8,770 nucleotides of DNA, from contig MENC01000200.1 in assembly GCA_001768155.1 (NCBI GenBank), positions 22,124 through 30,893 of the forward strand. The letters are read 5' to 3'. Positions 1 to 6,149 of the stretch are shown one piece after another. Under the pieces are notes generated by a model. The model was not told the DNA's origin. It did no database searches and saw only the letters and a list, made by a program, of their open reading frames with translations. The stretch is from Bacteroidetes bacterium GWA2_30_7 (GTDB lineage Bacteria > Bacteroidota > Bacteroidia > Bacteroidales > GWF2-33-38). The stretch's first letter is position 1; every line of letters starts with the position of its first letter. The position numbers were made by a program, and so were the translations under genes.

Positions 1-787
1 TGGCAAACCCGGTGAAATAAATATTTCTGAAACGACCTATGATATTGTAAAAGAATATTTTGATTGTATTCCGCGAGGAAAAGTTCCAGCTAAATACAAA
101 GGCGAATTATACATGTATTTTGTAAATGGATTAAAAAAAGAATATTCTAAAGACGGAGATGGTTTAACACCAAACGAGAAATTTTTCACAAAACTCCAAA
201 TGGTTCGTTTCGATGATATTGACGAACTTATAATGACCAAGCTCGAACGTGGATTGCCAAAAACATTATACTATCACGACCTTAAACATACAATAGATGT
301 TTGTACACAGGTTGAAATATTAGGTCGTATGGAAAAGGTTACAGAAGAAGAAATGTTACTTTTAAAAACAGCAGCCTTATTTCACGATTCGGGTTTTGTA
401 ATAGGATATGATGACCATGAGTTTTTAGCAATAAAAATGGCAAAAGAAACATTACCCAAATTTAATTATACCGATAACCAAATCAAAATCATTTCTGATT
501 TGATTTATGCAACCAGACTCCCGCCAAACCCTAAAAACCTTTTAGAACAAATAATGTGCGATGCCGATTTGGATTACTTAGGAAGACCCGATTTTATTCC
601 AGTTTCTCAAAAATTATTCAGAGAACTTTTCGAAAGAAATAAAATAAAATCTATAGAAGAATGGAACAAGATGCAAATCAAATTTATAGAAAGCCATCAA
701 TATTTTACCGAAACAGCACGTCAATTAAGAAGTCAAAATAAAAACGAACAATTACAGAAGTTAAAAAAATTGATGAATTTGACTTAA
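1..787 (+). CDS. Class III nucleotide cyclase (C-terminal end) fused to an HD-type phosphohydrolase domain; 5' end outside window
   Basis: The reading frame is open from base 2, so the gene starts before the window; the ATG at 113 is internal. The first ~45 residues (GEINISETTYDIVKEYF, then RGKVPAKYKGELYMYFVNG) match the last strand and helix of class III adenylate/guanylate cyclase domains. That domain makes cAMP or cGMP; its metal-binding aspartates and the Asn/Arg pair lie upstream and cannot be checked. After a short linker comes a helical HD domain: YYHDLKHTIDV (H at 275-277 and 287-289), LFHDSG (HD at 383-388), DDHE (H at 416-418) and CDADLD (D at 560-562), the expected H...HD...D metal ligands. 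The YHDxxHxxDV pattern resembles the YHNxxHxxDV signature of class I cyclic-nucleotide phosphodiesterases, so a synthesis-plus-breakdown enzyme is possible, but this is inference. The C-terminus is lysine-rich. The stop codon sits inside a 15-bp palindrome (785-799). Sure of the domains, unsure of the substrate. Confidence 0.85.
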   Translation, partial: GKPGEINISETTYDIVKEYFDCIPRGKVPAKYKGELYMYFVNGLKKEYSKDGDGLTPNEKFFTKLQMVRFDDIDELIMTKLERGLPKTLYYHDLKHTIDVCTQVEILGRMEKVTEEEMLLLKTAALFHDSGFVIGYDDHEFLAIKMAKETLPKFNYTDNQIKIISDLIYATRLPPNPKNLLEQIMCDADLDYLGRPDFIPVSQKLFRELFERNKIKSIEEWNKMQIKFIESHQYFTETARQLRSQNKNEQLQKLKKLMNLT

Positions 788-799
788 CATCTGATGTTA
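785..799. repeat. 15-bp palindrome overlapping the stop codon of the cyclase-HD gene
   Basis: TAACATC-T-GATGTTA is a perfect odd palindrome whose first three bases are the stop codon. As RNA it could form a 5-6 bp hairpin. No T-tract follows, so it is not a typical intrinsic terminator. Confidence 0.45.
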
Positions 800-1079
800 C
801 TCAAAATTTCATTATTGTTTATCACTACTGACCGACTAAAATCTTTAAAATGTTTAGAAACTCCCTAATAGTGTAACGAGGAATTTATAAAGTTGGAGTA
901 GGTTTTTTTACAATACTTTATCATCTACGATGAATAGCCCGTAAAGCTTTCCGATGCATCGCATTGACGTTAACTTAAACCATAATATCGTTCTTACTGA
1001 ACTTTAAAATTCACTGTTTGTGCTATTTTTCTACCATAATTCCACTCCGAAGTTAATTTCCATAAAGTTCCGTAGATAA
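800..1079. other. Non-coding spacer, first part; possible remnant of a dispersed element read on the minus strand
   Basis: No convincing gene is present. Short open frames are interrupted by stops in all frames; the longest I traced is a 32-codon minus-strand frame at 994-1092 (ATG to TAA, no promoter or ribosome site), which I do not call as a gene. The stretch holds a perfect 10-bp palindrome CGATGCATCG at 952-961 and a separated inverted pair ATCTACG (923-929) / CGTAGAT (1071-1077). Its base composition is less extreme than true AT-rich spacers such as 7894-7989, which suggests that it is a conserved or formerly functional sequence. I cannot identify it. Confidence 0.3.
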
Positions 1080-1120
1080 TGTCAAATGACATTGCAAATA
1101 TATTTTAATGTTATTTGACA
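1080..1120. repeat. Long imperfect hairpin, 14-bp stem
   Basis: The arms at 1080-1093 and 1107-1120 (TGTCAAATGACATT and AATGTTATTTGACA) pair over 14 bp with a single G-U wobble (1088/1112) on the plus strand; the loop is 13 nt. It has no downstream T-tract on the plus strand. It is the first of a run of hairpins that continues to 1250. Confidence 0.6.
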
Positions 1121-1151
1121 AAGACTAACATCTCTCATAGATAACCTTTTC

Positions 1152-1250
1152 AACTACTTTGTAGTTAAGTTGCATATTGATTACTAAACCTCCAATGAAA
1201 TTGGAGGTTATTCATGTTTAACTCTTTCAGAGTTTAATTTTTTCTGAAAG
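1152..1250. repeat. Cluster of three tight 3-nt-loop hairpins
   Basis: Three perfect hairpins with exactly three loop bases lie in 83 bp. They are AACTAC-TTT-GTAGTT (1152-1166), AACCTCCAAT-GAA-ATTGGAGGTT (1187-1209) and AACTCT-TTC-AGAGTT (1220-1234). The right part of the third also has an alternative partner: CTTTCAG (1224-1230) can pair with CTGAAAG (1244-1250). The middle and third hairpins are joined by ATTCATGTTT. From memory, similar paired hairpins with this spacer occur as dispersed intergenic repeats in Bacteroidota; I could not verify this. The function is unknown. Confidence 0.65.
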
Positions 1251-1322
1251 CAAATTAAGCTTACAATTTCACAAATTATGCGATAATTCAATTTACGAGA
1301 AGTCAGGAGTTCTAAATTTCCG

Positions 1323-1351
1323 GTCGTTAGCAGAACAAAACCAGTCGTTAG
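1323..1351. repeat. Short direct repeat GTCGTTAG
   Basis: GTCGTTAG occurs at 1323-1330 and again at 1344-1351, 21 bp apart start to start. It lies just ahead of the larger repeat block and may be one edge of it. Function unknown. Confidence 0.35.
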
Positions 1352-1355
1352 AAAT

Positions 1356-1603
1356 CAATTTATGTTTTTCACTTGATATTTAAATCTTATCCTGTAATCC
1401 TGTCTAAATCCAGTTCGGCTGAGGTTCTACCTCTGTCGAATCTATCTAATCAGGCTCTGCCTGTAAACGCCCTACCTTTGTCAGGTGTTTTCACCTGACA
1501 AAAACACAACCTTCTCTGGAAAATATCGTGTTTTCACCTGATATTTTAAATCTTATCCTGTAAATCCTGTAATCCTGTCTAAATCCAGAAATATTGTGTT
1601 TTC
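1356..1603 (+). repeat. Direct-repeat block: two near-full copies and one truncated copy
   Basis: Copy A (about 1356-1413) and copy B (about 1521-1588) share the order TGTTTTTCAC(C/T)TGATATTT, TAAATCTTATCCTG, TAATCCTGTCTAAATCCAG. Copy B carries nine more bases, an extra TAAATCCTG unit at 1561-1569, so the unit is itself made of CCTGTAA(A)T micro-repeats. A third copy starts directly after copy B at 1589 (AAATATTGTGTTTTC, 14 of 15 bases identical to 1521-1535) and breaks off at about 1603. From memory, CCTGTAAATCCTGT-type runs are common in Bacteroidota intergenic DNA. They look like decayed dispersed repeats and not a CRISPR array, because there are no regular unique spacers. Confidence 0.65.
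1414..1502. repeat. Three further hairpins between the direct-repeat copies
   Basis: First, TTCG-gct-GAGGT-TCT-ACCTC-tgt-CGAA spans 1414-1440, a 12-position stem with one G-U and one U-U. Second, CAGGC-TCT-GCCTG spans 1451-1463. Third, TTTGTCAGGTG-TTTT-CACCTGACAAA spans 1477-1502, a perfect 11-bp stem with a 4-nt loop. The last shares its core GTGTTTTCAC with the hairpin in copy B at 1520-1547 (AAAATATC...GATATTTT). The third hairpin is followed by only a short A-run, so it is not an obvious terminator on the plus strand. Confidence 0.65.
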
Positions 1604-1776
1604 GTAACCCGAATCCCAATTTTTTTCACACAAAAAGCTACCAAATTTATATGAATTTGCTTGATTTTATGCTAATAAACACCTTTGGATTTACTAAAAA
1701 GAACAAACTTCCCCAATACAAAGATAGAAAGACTTATTGAAATACAGCATAATAAGTTAAAAAAGTTTAAAAAAGT
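1604..1776. other. Spacer upstream of the pyrophosphatase promoter
   Basis: I see no gene here. The only signal is CAAAGATA at 1719-1726, which reads TATCTTTG on the minus strand and fits the Bacteroidota -7 element TAnnTTTG exactly. There is no matching -33 TTTG at the right distance, so a minus-strand promoter is only a weak possibility. Confidence 0.3.
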
Positions 1777-1808
1777 TTTGTAATGCAACAACTAAAATCA
1801 TACTTTTG
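1777..1808 (+). promoter_or_regulatory. Bacteroidota-type promoter for the pyrophosphatase gene
   Basis: The -33 element TTTG lies at 1777-1780 and the -7 element TACTTTTG (TAnnTTTG) at 1801-1808, with 20 bases between them, the spacing expected for the Bacteroidota primary sigma factor. Transcription would start near 1813-1816, giving a leader of about 30 nt before the ATG at 1846. The leader is AT-rich and has no Shine-Dalgarno, as is usual for this phylum. Confidence 0.75.
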
Positions 1809-1845
1809 CAAAAAATTAATTTTAACTAAATACTAATTAATCTAA

Positions 1846-4293
1846 ATGATGAAAAAACAATTTTTATTGACAACCTTGCTGGCTATAGTAGCTCCGGCAT
1901 TGACTTTTGCCAGCGAGGCTGACCTGATAATTCCTGATGAAATAAAGAATCAGCACATTCTTTATTATGGATTTATTGTAACAATTCTTGGGATGTTATT
2001 CGGGCTTTATCAATTTATGAAAGTAAAAAAACTTCCTGCACACAGATCTATGCTTGAGATTGCAGATGTAATTTACAAAACTTGTTCGGCTTATTTAAAA
2101 CAACAAGGCAAATTTTTAGCAATTCTATTCTTATTTATCGGAGCAGCTGTTGCCGGTTATTTTGGATTTTTAAGCCCAATAGGCGAAACTCCGGGCGAAC
2201 AATTTGGCAGCGTTGCCTTAATTATAACTTGGACTATTATTGGTATTCTTGGTTCTTATACAGTTGCAGCTTTTGGTATCAGAATGAACACATTAGCTAA
2301 TGCACGTATGGCTTTTGCATCTTTAAAAAGAAACCCCTTACATTTATTAAATATTCCATTAAATGCAGGAATGAGCATAGGTGTTGTGCTAATTTGTGTA
2401 GAATTAATACTTATGTTGGTTATTCTTTTATTAATGCCTGGTCATTTAGCCGGAGCTTGTTTTATTGGCTTTGCAATTGGCGAATCTCTTGGTGCATCAG
2501 CATTAAGAATTGCAGGTGGTATTTTTACAAAAATCGCAGATATTGGTTCCGACTTAATGAAAGTCGTTTTCAAAATTGGTGAAGACGACCCTCGGAATCC
2601 TGGAGTTATTGCCGATTGTACAGGTGATAATGCCGGCGACAGCGTTGGTCCAACTGCCGATGGTTTTGAAACTTACGGCGTTACAGGTGTTGCATTAATT
2701 TCTTTTATATTACTTGCTGTTGGTGGAACTGCCTTAGGAATGACAGATGTTATTACTTCGGCTTTAAAAGTTGAATTACTTGTTTGGATATTCGTAATGC
2801 GTATCTTAATGATTATTACTTCTATTGTTGCTTTTTACTTAAATGGCATTTTAAGCAATATCAAGTATGGCGGAAAAGAAGATTTAGACTTTGAAGCCCC
2901 ACTCACAAACTTAGTTTGGATTACATCAATTCTTTCAATAATTGTTACTTTCATAGCAAGTTATGTTATGATTCCCGAATTAAATGGAAACACCGATATG
3001 TGGTGGATTCTTTCAGTTATAATTTCATGCGGAACAATTGGAGGTGCATTAATACCGGAATTTACCAAAATGTTTACTTCTCCAAAATCGGCTCATGTTA
3101 ACGAAGTTGTAAATGCAGGTAAAGAAGGTGGAGCATCATTGGTTATCCTTTCTGGTCTTGTTGCCGGTAATTTTAGTGCATTCTGGACAGGATTGGTTTT
3201 CTTTGTTTTAATGTTTGTAGCTTATTTTGCAAGTACTTTTGGCTTAGATGCATTTATGATATATCCCTCTGTTTTTGCATTTGGTTTAGTTGCATTTGGT
3301 TTATTAGGCATGGGACCAGTTACAATAGCAGTTGACAGTTACGGTCCGGTAACAGACAATGCACAATCGGTTTATGAATTATCTTTAATAGAAGAAGTTC
3401 CAAATGTTGATGCTGAAATTGAAAAAGATTTTGGTTTCAAACCAGATTGGAAAAAATCAAAATATTATCTAGAAGCTAATGATGGTGCAGGTAATACTTT
3501 CAAAGCAACTGCAAAACCGGTTTTAATTGGAACAGCAGTTGTTGGAGCAACTACAATGATTTTTTCATTAATCCTTATGATTCAAAAAACACTTGGTGTG
3601 CAGCCCGAAACAATTCTTAACTTATTAAATCCATATACAATTTTAGGTTTTATTTTAGGAGGCTGTGTTATATATTGGTTCACAGGTGCTTCAATGCAAG
3701 CAGTTACAACTGGTGCCTATAGAGCTGTTGAATATATCAAAAAACATATCAACTTAGACCCAAATGCTCCAAAAAAAGCCGATGCAAAATCATCTATTGA
3801 AGTAGTAAAAATTTGTACCGAATATGCTCAAAAAGGCATGTTCAACATTTTTGTTGGAATATTCTTTTTTGCATTAGCTTTTGCATGTTTTTCTTCTCCT
3901 TCAAATGTTGGTGGAAACAATGCAGTATCCTTATTTATAAGCTACTTAATTTCAATTGCTGTATTTGGTTTATTCCAGGCTATATTCATGGCAAATGGCG
4001 GTGGTGCATGGGATAATGCCAAAAAAGTTGTAGAAGTTGACCTTAAAATGAAAGGAACTCCACTTCACGATGCAACTGTTGTTGGCGATACAGTTGGAGA
4101 CCCATTTAAAGATACATCTTCGGTTGCACTTAACCCAATTATTAAATTTACCACTTTATTTGGATTATTGGCAATGGAAATTGCAATATCTGAAAATTTC
4201 AGAGATGCAGCTCCTTATGTAGGATTAGTATTTTTAACAATTGCACTCATTTTTGTTTGGAGATCGTTCTACAAAATGAGAATTGAAAAATAA
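1846..4293 (+). CDS. hppA: Membrane-bound ion-pumping pyrophosphatase, divergent lysine-type
   Basis: The enzyme hydrolyses cytoplasmic PPi and uses the energy to pump H+ (or Na+) out across the inner membrane. The 815-aa protein has about 16 hydrophobic spans. Family motifs are clear. They are TKIADIGSDL (228-237), GEDDPRNPGVIAD plus GDNAGDS (245-266), DSYGPVTDNA (497-506), GNTFKAT (549-555), GGAWDNAKK (719-727) and VGDTVGDPFKDTS (746-758). Lysine 553 occupies the position where lysine gives K+ independence and alanine K+ dependence. Several usually fixed residues differ: IADNVGDNVGDCAGMAAD is here IADCTGDNAGDSVGPTAD, and DNAGG is DNAQS. Glutamates are present both in the fifth-helix region (E213, IGESLGAS) and in FETYG (E275). 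A ~20-residue hydrophobic start ending LTFAS looks like a signal peptide or extra helix, and residues 512-548 are about 20 longer than the common loop. ATG 1849 is an equally good start. The gene stands alone, with its own promoter and terminator. The family is certain; the transported ion is inferred. Confidence 0.95.
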   Translation: MMKKQFLLTTLLAIVAPALTFASEADLIIPDEIKNQHILYYGFIVTILGMLFGLYQFMKVKKLPAHRSMLEIADVIYKTCSAYLKQQGKFLAILFLFIGAAVAGYFGFLSPIGETPGEQFGSVALIITWTIIGILGSYTVAAFGIRMNTLANARMAFASLKRNPLHLLNIPLNAGMSIGVVLICVELILMLVILLLMPGHLAGACFIGFAIGESLGASALRIAGGIFTKIADIGSDLMKVVFKIGEDDPRNPGVIADCTGDNAGDSVGPTADGFETYGVTGVALISFILLAVGGTALGMTDVITSALKVELLVWIFVMRILMIITSIVAFYLNGILSNIKYGGKEDLDFEAPLTNLVWITSILSIIVTFIASYVMIPELNGNTDMWWILSVIISCGTIGGALIPEFTKMFTSPKSAHVNEVVNAGKEGGASLVILSGLVAGNFSAFWTGLVFFVLMFVAYFASTFGLDAFMIYPSVFAFGLVAFGLLGMGPVTIAVDSYGPVTDNAQSVYELSLIEEVPNVDAEIEKDFGFKPDWKKSKYYLEANDGAGNTFKATAKPVLIGTAVVGATTMIFSLILMIQKTLGVQPETILNLLNPYTILGFILGGCVIYWFTGASMQAVTTGAYRAVEYIKKHINLDPNAPKKADAKSSIEVVKICTEYAQKGMFNIFVGIFFFALAFACFSSPSNVGGNNAVSLFISYLISIAVFGLFQAIFMANGGGAWDNAKKVVEVDLKMKGTPLHDATVVGDTVGDPFKDTSSVALNPIIKFTTLFGLLAMEIAISENFRDAAPYVGLVFLTIALIFVWRSFYKMRIEK

Positions 4294-4316
4294 ATCCAAT
4301 CGAAATAATTATTAAG

Positions 4317-4344
4317 AAGAGAGGCACTTGACCTCTCTTTTTTT
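4317..4344 (+). terminator. Rho-independent terminator after the pyrophosphatase gene
   Basis: AAGAGAGG (4317-4324) pairs perfectly with CCTCTCTT (4332-4339) around a 7-nt loop, and a seven-T run covers 4338-4344. It lies 23 bases after the stop codon and closes the transcription unit. Confidence 0.9.
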
Positions 4345-4390
4345 ATTTTAATAAAGTATTCGCTCAAAAAAATCAAATAAGCCAACCCCG

Positions 4391-4440
4391 CTCTTAGGGA
4401 TTTGTAATCCCTAAAGCATTATTATTAGGATTTGTAATCC
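4391..4440. repeat. Duplicated hairpin repeat GGATTTGTAATCC
   Basis: TTAGGGATT-TGT-AATCCCTAA (4394-4414) is a 9-bp stem with a 3-nt loop. A second, shorter version GGATT-TGT-AATCC follows at 4428-4440 after TTA. The two share a near-identical core, so they arose by duplication. From memory, GGGATTACAAATCCC (the minus-strand reading) followed by GAGCGGGG is a common Bacteroidota intergenic repeat. Function unknown. Confidence 0.65.
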
Positions 4441-4667
4441 GCTTTAATTCTAACACCTATCTTCTAATTTCTGAAAATAAGATTGTCAAATAAATACTTT
4501 TGGTGAAAATTTTGTGTTTTAGTGCTTTGGTGGCAAAATAAGACTTTTTGGAGAGGACTCATATCATTAAAATCTTGAATTAACCGCAATTAAGCAATTA
4601 TTTTAAATAAACATTTTGTAAATAATATTTTTTGCATTAACTTGTGTTAAGTTTTAAAATAAAAAAA
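4441..4667. other. Spacer ahead of rpoN with weak repeat and promoter signals
   Basis: No gene is visible. The stretch near 4506-4538 (TTTTGTGTTTTAGTGCTTTG) resembles another phrase that I recall as repeated in Bacteroidota spacers. A small hairpin TTAAC-TTGT-GTTAA lies at 4637-4650. TATTTTTTG at 4626-4634 is a one-base-off version of the -7 element; no correctly placed -33 TTTG accompanies it, so the rpoN promoter is not settled. Confidence 0.3.
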
Positions 4668-6137
4668 ATGTTAAAGCAAAGCTTACAACAAAAATTATTG
4701 CAAAAATTGTCGCCACAACAAATTCAGGTTATAAAATTACTTGAAGTTCCGACAATTCAACTTGAGCAAAGAATTAAAAAAGAATTAGAAGAAAATCCTG
4801 CTCTCGAAGAAGGAGACGAATTTGATGATGAAGTTAAAGACGATAATAATGAAATCGAAGGCGATGAAAATGAAGACATTGAAGAAAGTGATAATAGTCA
4901 AGACGAATTTTCACTTGAAGATTACATTGAAGACGATGAAATACCTGCTTATAAACTTTCGGTAAACAACTACTCATCAGACGATGAACGCAAAGAAATT
5001 CCATTTTCAATAGGTTCTACTTTTCACGAAAATTTGGAATCTCAAATAGACTTTCTGTTTATTACCGAAGAACAAAAAACTCTTGCCAAATATATTATCG
5101 GAAATATTGATGATGATGGTTATTTACGTAGAGAAATCGAATCAATTGTTGATGATTTGGCATTTTCTTTAAATATAACAACTACCGATTTTGAAATAAA
5201 ACATCTACTTGATATTATTCAGCAACTCGACCCACCGGGTGTTGGTGCCAGAGATTTAAAAGAATGTATATTATTACAAATAAAAAGAAAACCACTTGCC
5301 GATAGAATTATTAAGTTAACCCACGAAATATTAACCGAGTATTTCGATGAATTTACAAAGAAACACTACGATAAAATAATTAAAAAACTTAGTATTTCGG
5401 AAGACGACATGAAACAAGTAATAAGCGAAATTGTAAAACTTAACCCCAAGCCCGGAAGCTCTTTCAGCGACCCATTAAATAAATCGTTTAATCATATAAT
5501 TCCAGATTTTATTATCGAAGAAAATGATGGCGAATTAAATATTACTTTAAATTCACGTAACGTTCCCGAACTAAAAGTAAGTAGAAAATACATCGAAATG
5601 CTTAACGAGTATAAAGGAAAAAAGAATAACCGGCAAAAAAAAGAAGCCGTAGCATTTGTTAAGCAAAAAATTGATTCAGCAAAATGGTTTATTGATGCAA
5701 TTGTTCAACGTCAGAATACACTTTTAGGAACAATGGAAGCTATCGTAAATTATCAATATGATTATTTTATTGATGGCGACGAAACAAAACTTAAGCCAAT
5801 GATTTTAAAAGACATAGCCGAAATAACCGGATTAGATATTTCTACAATTTCACGAGTTGGAAACAGCAAATATGTTCAAACACATTTTGGCATTATACCT
5901 TTGAAGTTTTTCTTTTCAGAATCTATGCAAACCGATACCGGAGATGAAGTATCGTCGCGTGAAATAAAAAAAATCCTTCAAAATTGCATCGAAGCCGAAG
6001 ACAAAAAAAATCCACTTACTGATGACAAATTAGCTAGAATTTTACAAGACAAAGGTTATCATATTGCCCGCCGTACTGTTGCAAAATACCGCGAAATGCT
6101 TAATATAGCAGTTGGAAGATTAAGGAGAGAATTGTAA
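4668..6137 (+). CDS. rpoN: RNA polymerase sigma-54 factor
   Basis: RpoN directs core RNA polymerase to -24/-12 promoters, which need an AAA+ activator and ATP to open. I start it at ATG 4668 (489 aa) because MLKQSLQQKLLQKLSPQQIQ is the normal beginning of Bacteroidota RpoN; the frame also has an upstream GTG at 4644, but that adds eight residues (VLSFKIKK) the family lacks. Regions in order are the glutamine/leucine-rich activator-interaction region (1-48), acidic region II (about 46-92, mostly Asp/Glu), the core-binding domain (about 110-300, with LDPPGVGARDL at 187-197), a helix-turn-helix (LKDIAEITGLDISTISRV, 380-397) and the RpoN box ARRTVAKYRE (467-476), which reads the -24 element. All regions are intact and the length is normal. 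It is the first gene of a cluster with tsaE and an outer-membrane-like gene. No activator gene is in the window. Confidence 0.97.
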   Translation: MLKQSLQQKLLQKLSPQQIQVIKLLEVPTIQLEQRIKKELEENPALEEGDEFDDEVKDDNNEIEGDENEDIEESDNSQDEFSLEDYIEDDEIPAYKLSVNNYSSDDERKEIPFSIGSTFHENLESQIDFLFITEEQKTLAKYIIGNIDDDGYLRREIESIVDDLAFSLNITTTDFEIKHLLDIIQQLDPPGVGARDLKECILLQIKRKPLADRIIKLTHEILTEYFDEFTKKHYDKIIKKLSISEDDMKQVISEIVKLNPKPGSSFSDPLNKSFNHIIPDFIIEENDGELNITLNSRNVPELKVSRKYIEMLNEYKGKKNNRQKKEAVAFVKQKIDSAKWFIDAIVQRQNTLLGTMEAIVNYQYDYFIDGDETKLKPMILKDIAEITGLDISTISRVGNSKYVQTHFGIIPLKFFFSESMQTDTGDEVSSREIKKILQNCIEAEDKKNPLTDDKLARILQDKGYHIARRTVAKYREMLNIAVGRLRREL

Positions 6138-6149
6138 CCGACAACATTC

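Noticed and set aside
37..240. 67-codon minus-strand open frame
   Set aside because: It is antisense to the cyclase-HD gene, whose plus-strand frame has clear domain motifs throughout; no family signal on the minus strand.
994..1092. 32-codon minus-strand frame in the hairpin-rich spacer
   Set aside because: Too short, no promoter or ribosome site, and its start lies inside the arm of a 14-bp hairpin; reported only as part of a possible repeat element.
1477..1502. Intrinsic terminator from the 11-bp hairpin
   Set aside because: The hairpin is followed by A's rather than T's on the plus strand, and only a three-T run is found on the minus-strand exit, inside the stem itself; no gene ends nearby.
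1356..1603. CRISPR array
   Set aside because: The repeats differ in length and are not separated by regular unique spacers, and no cas gene is present.
2082..4016. Several plus-strand open frames of 61-72 codons within the pyrophosphatase gene
   Set aside because: They are out-of-frame readings of a single intact 815-residue gene and are dominated by unusual Trp, Cys and Phe composition.
4621..4635. Sigma-54 autoregulatory promoter before rpoN (TTTTTTGCA as -12)
   Set aside because: No GG at the required distance for the -24 element.
4644..4667. Upstream GTG start for rpoN
   Set aside because: It would add eight residues absent from the family, and ATG 4668 gives the normal RpoN beginning.
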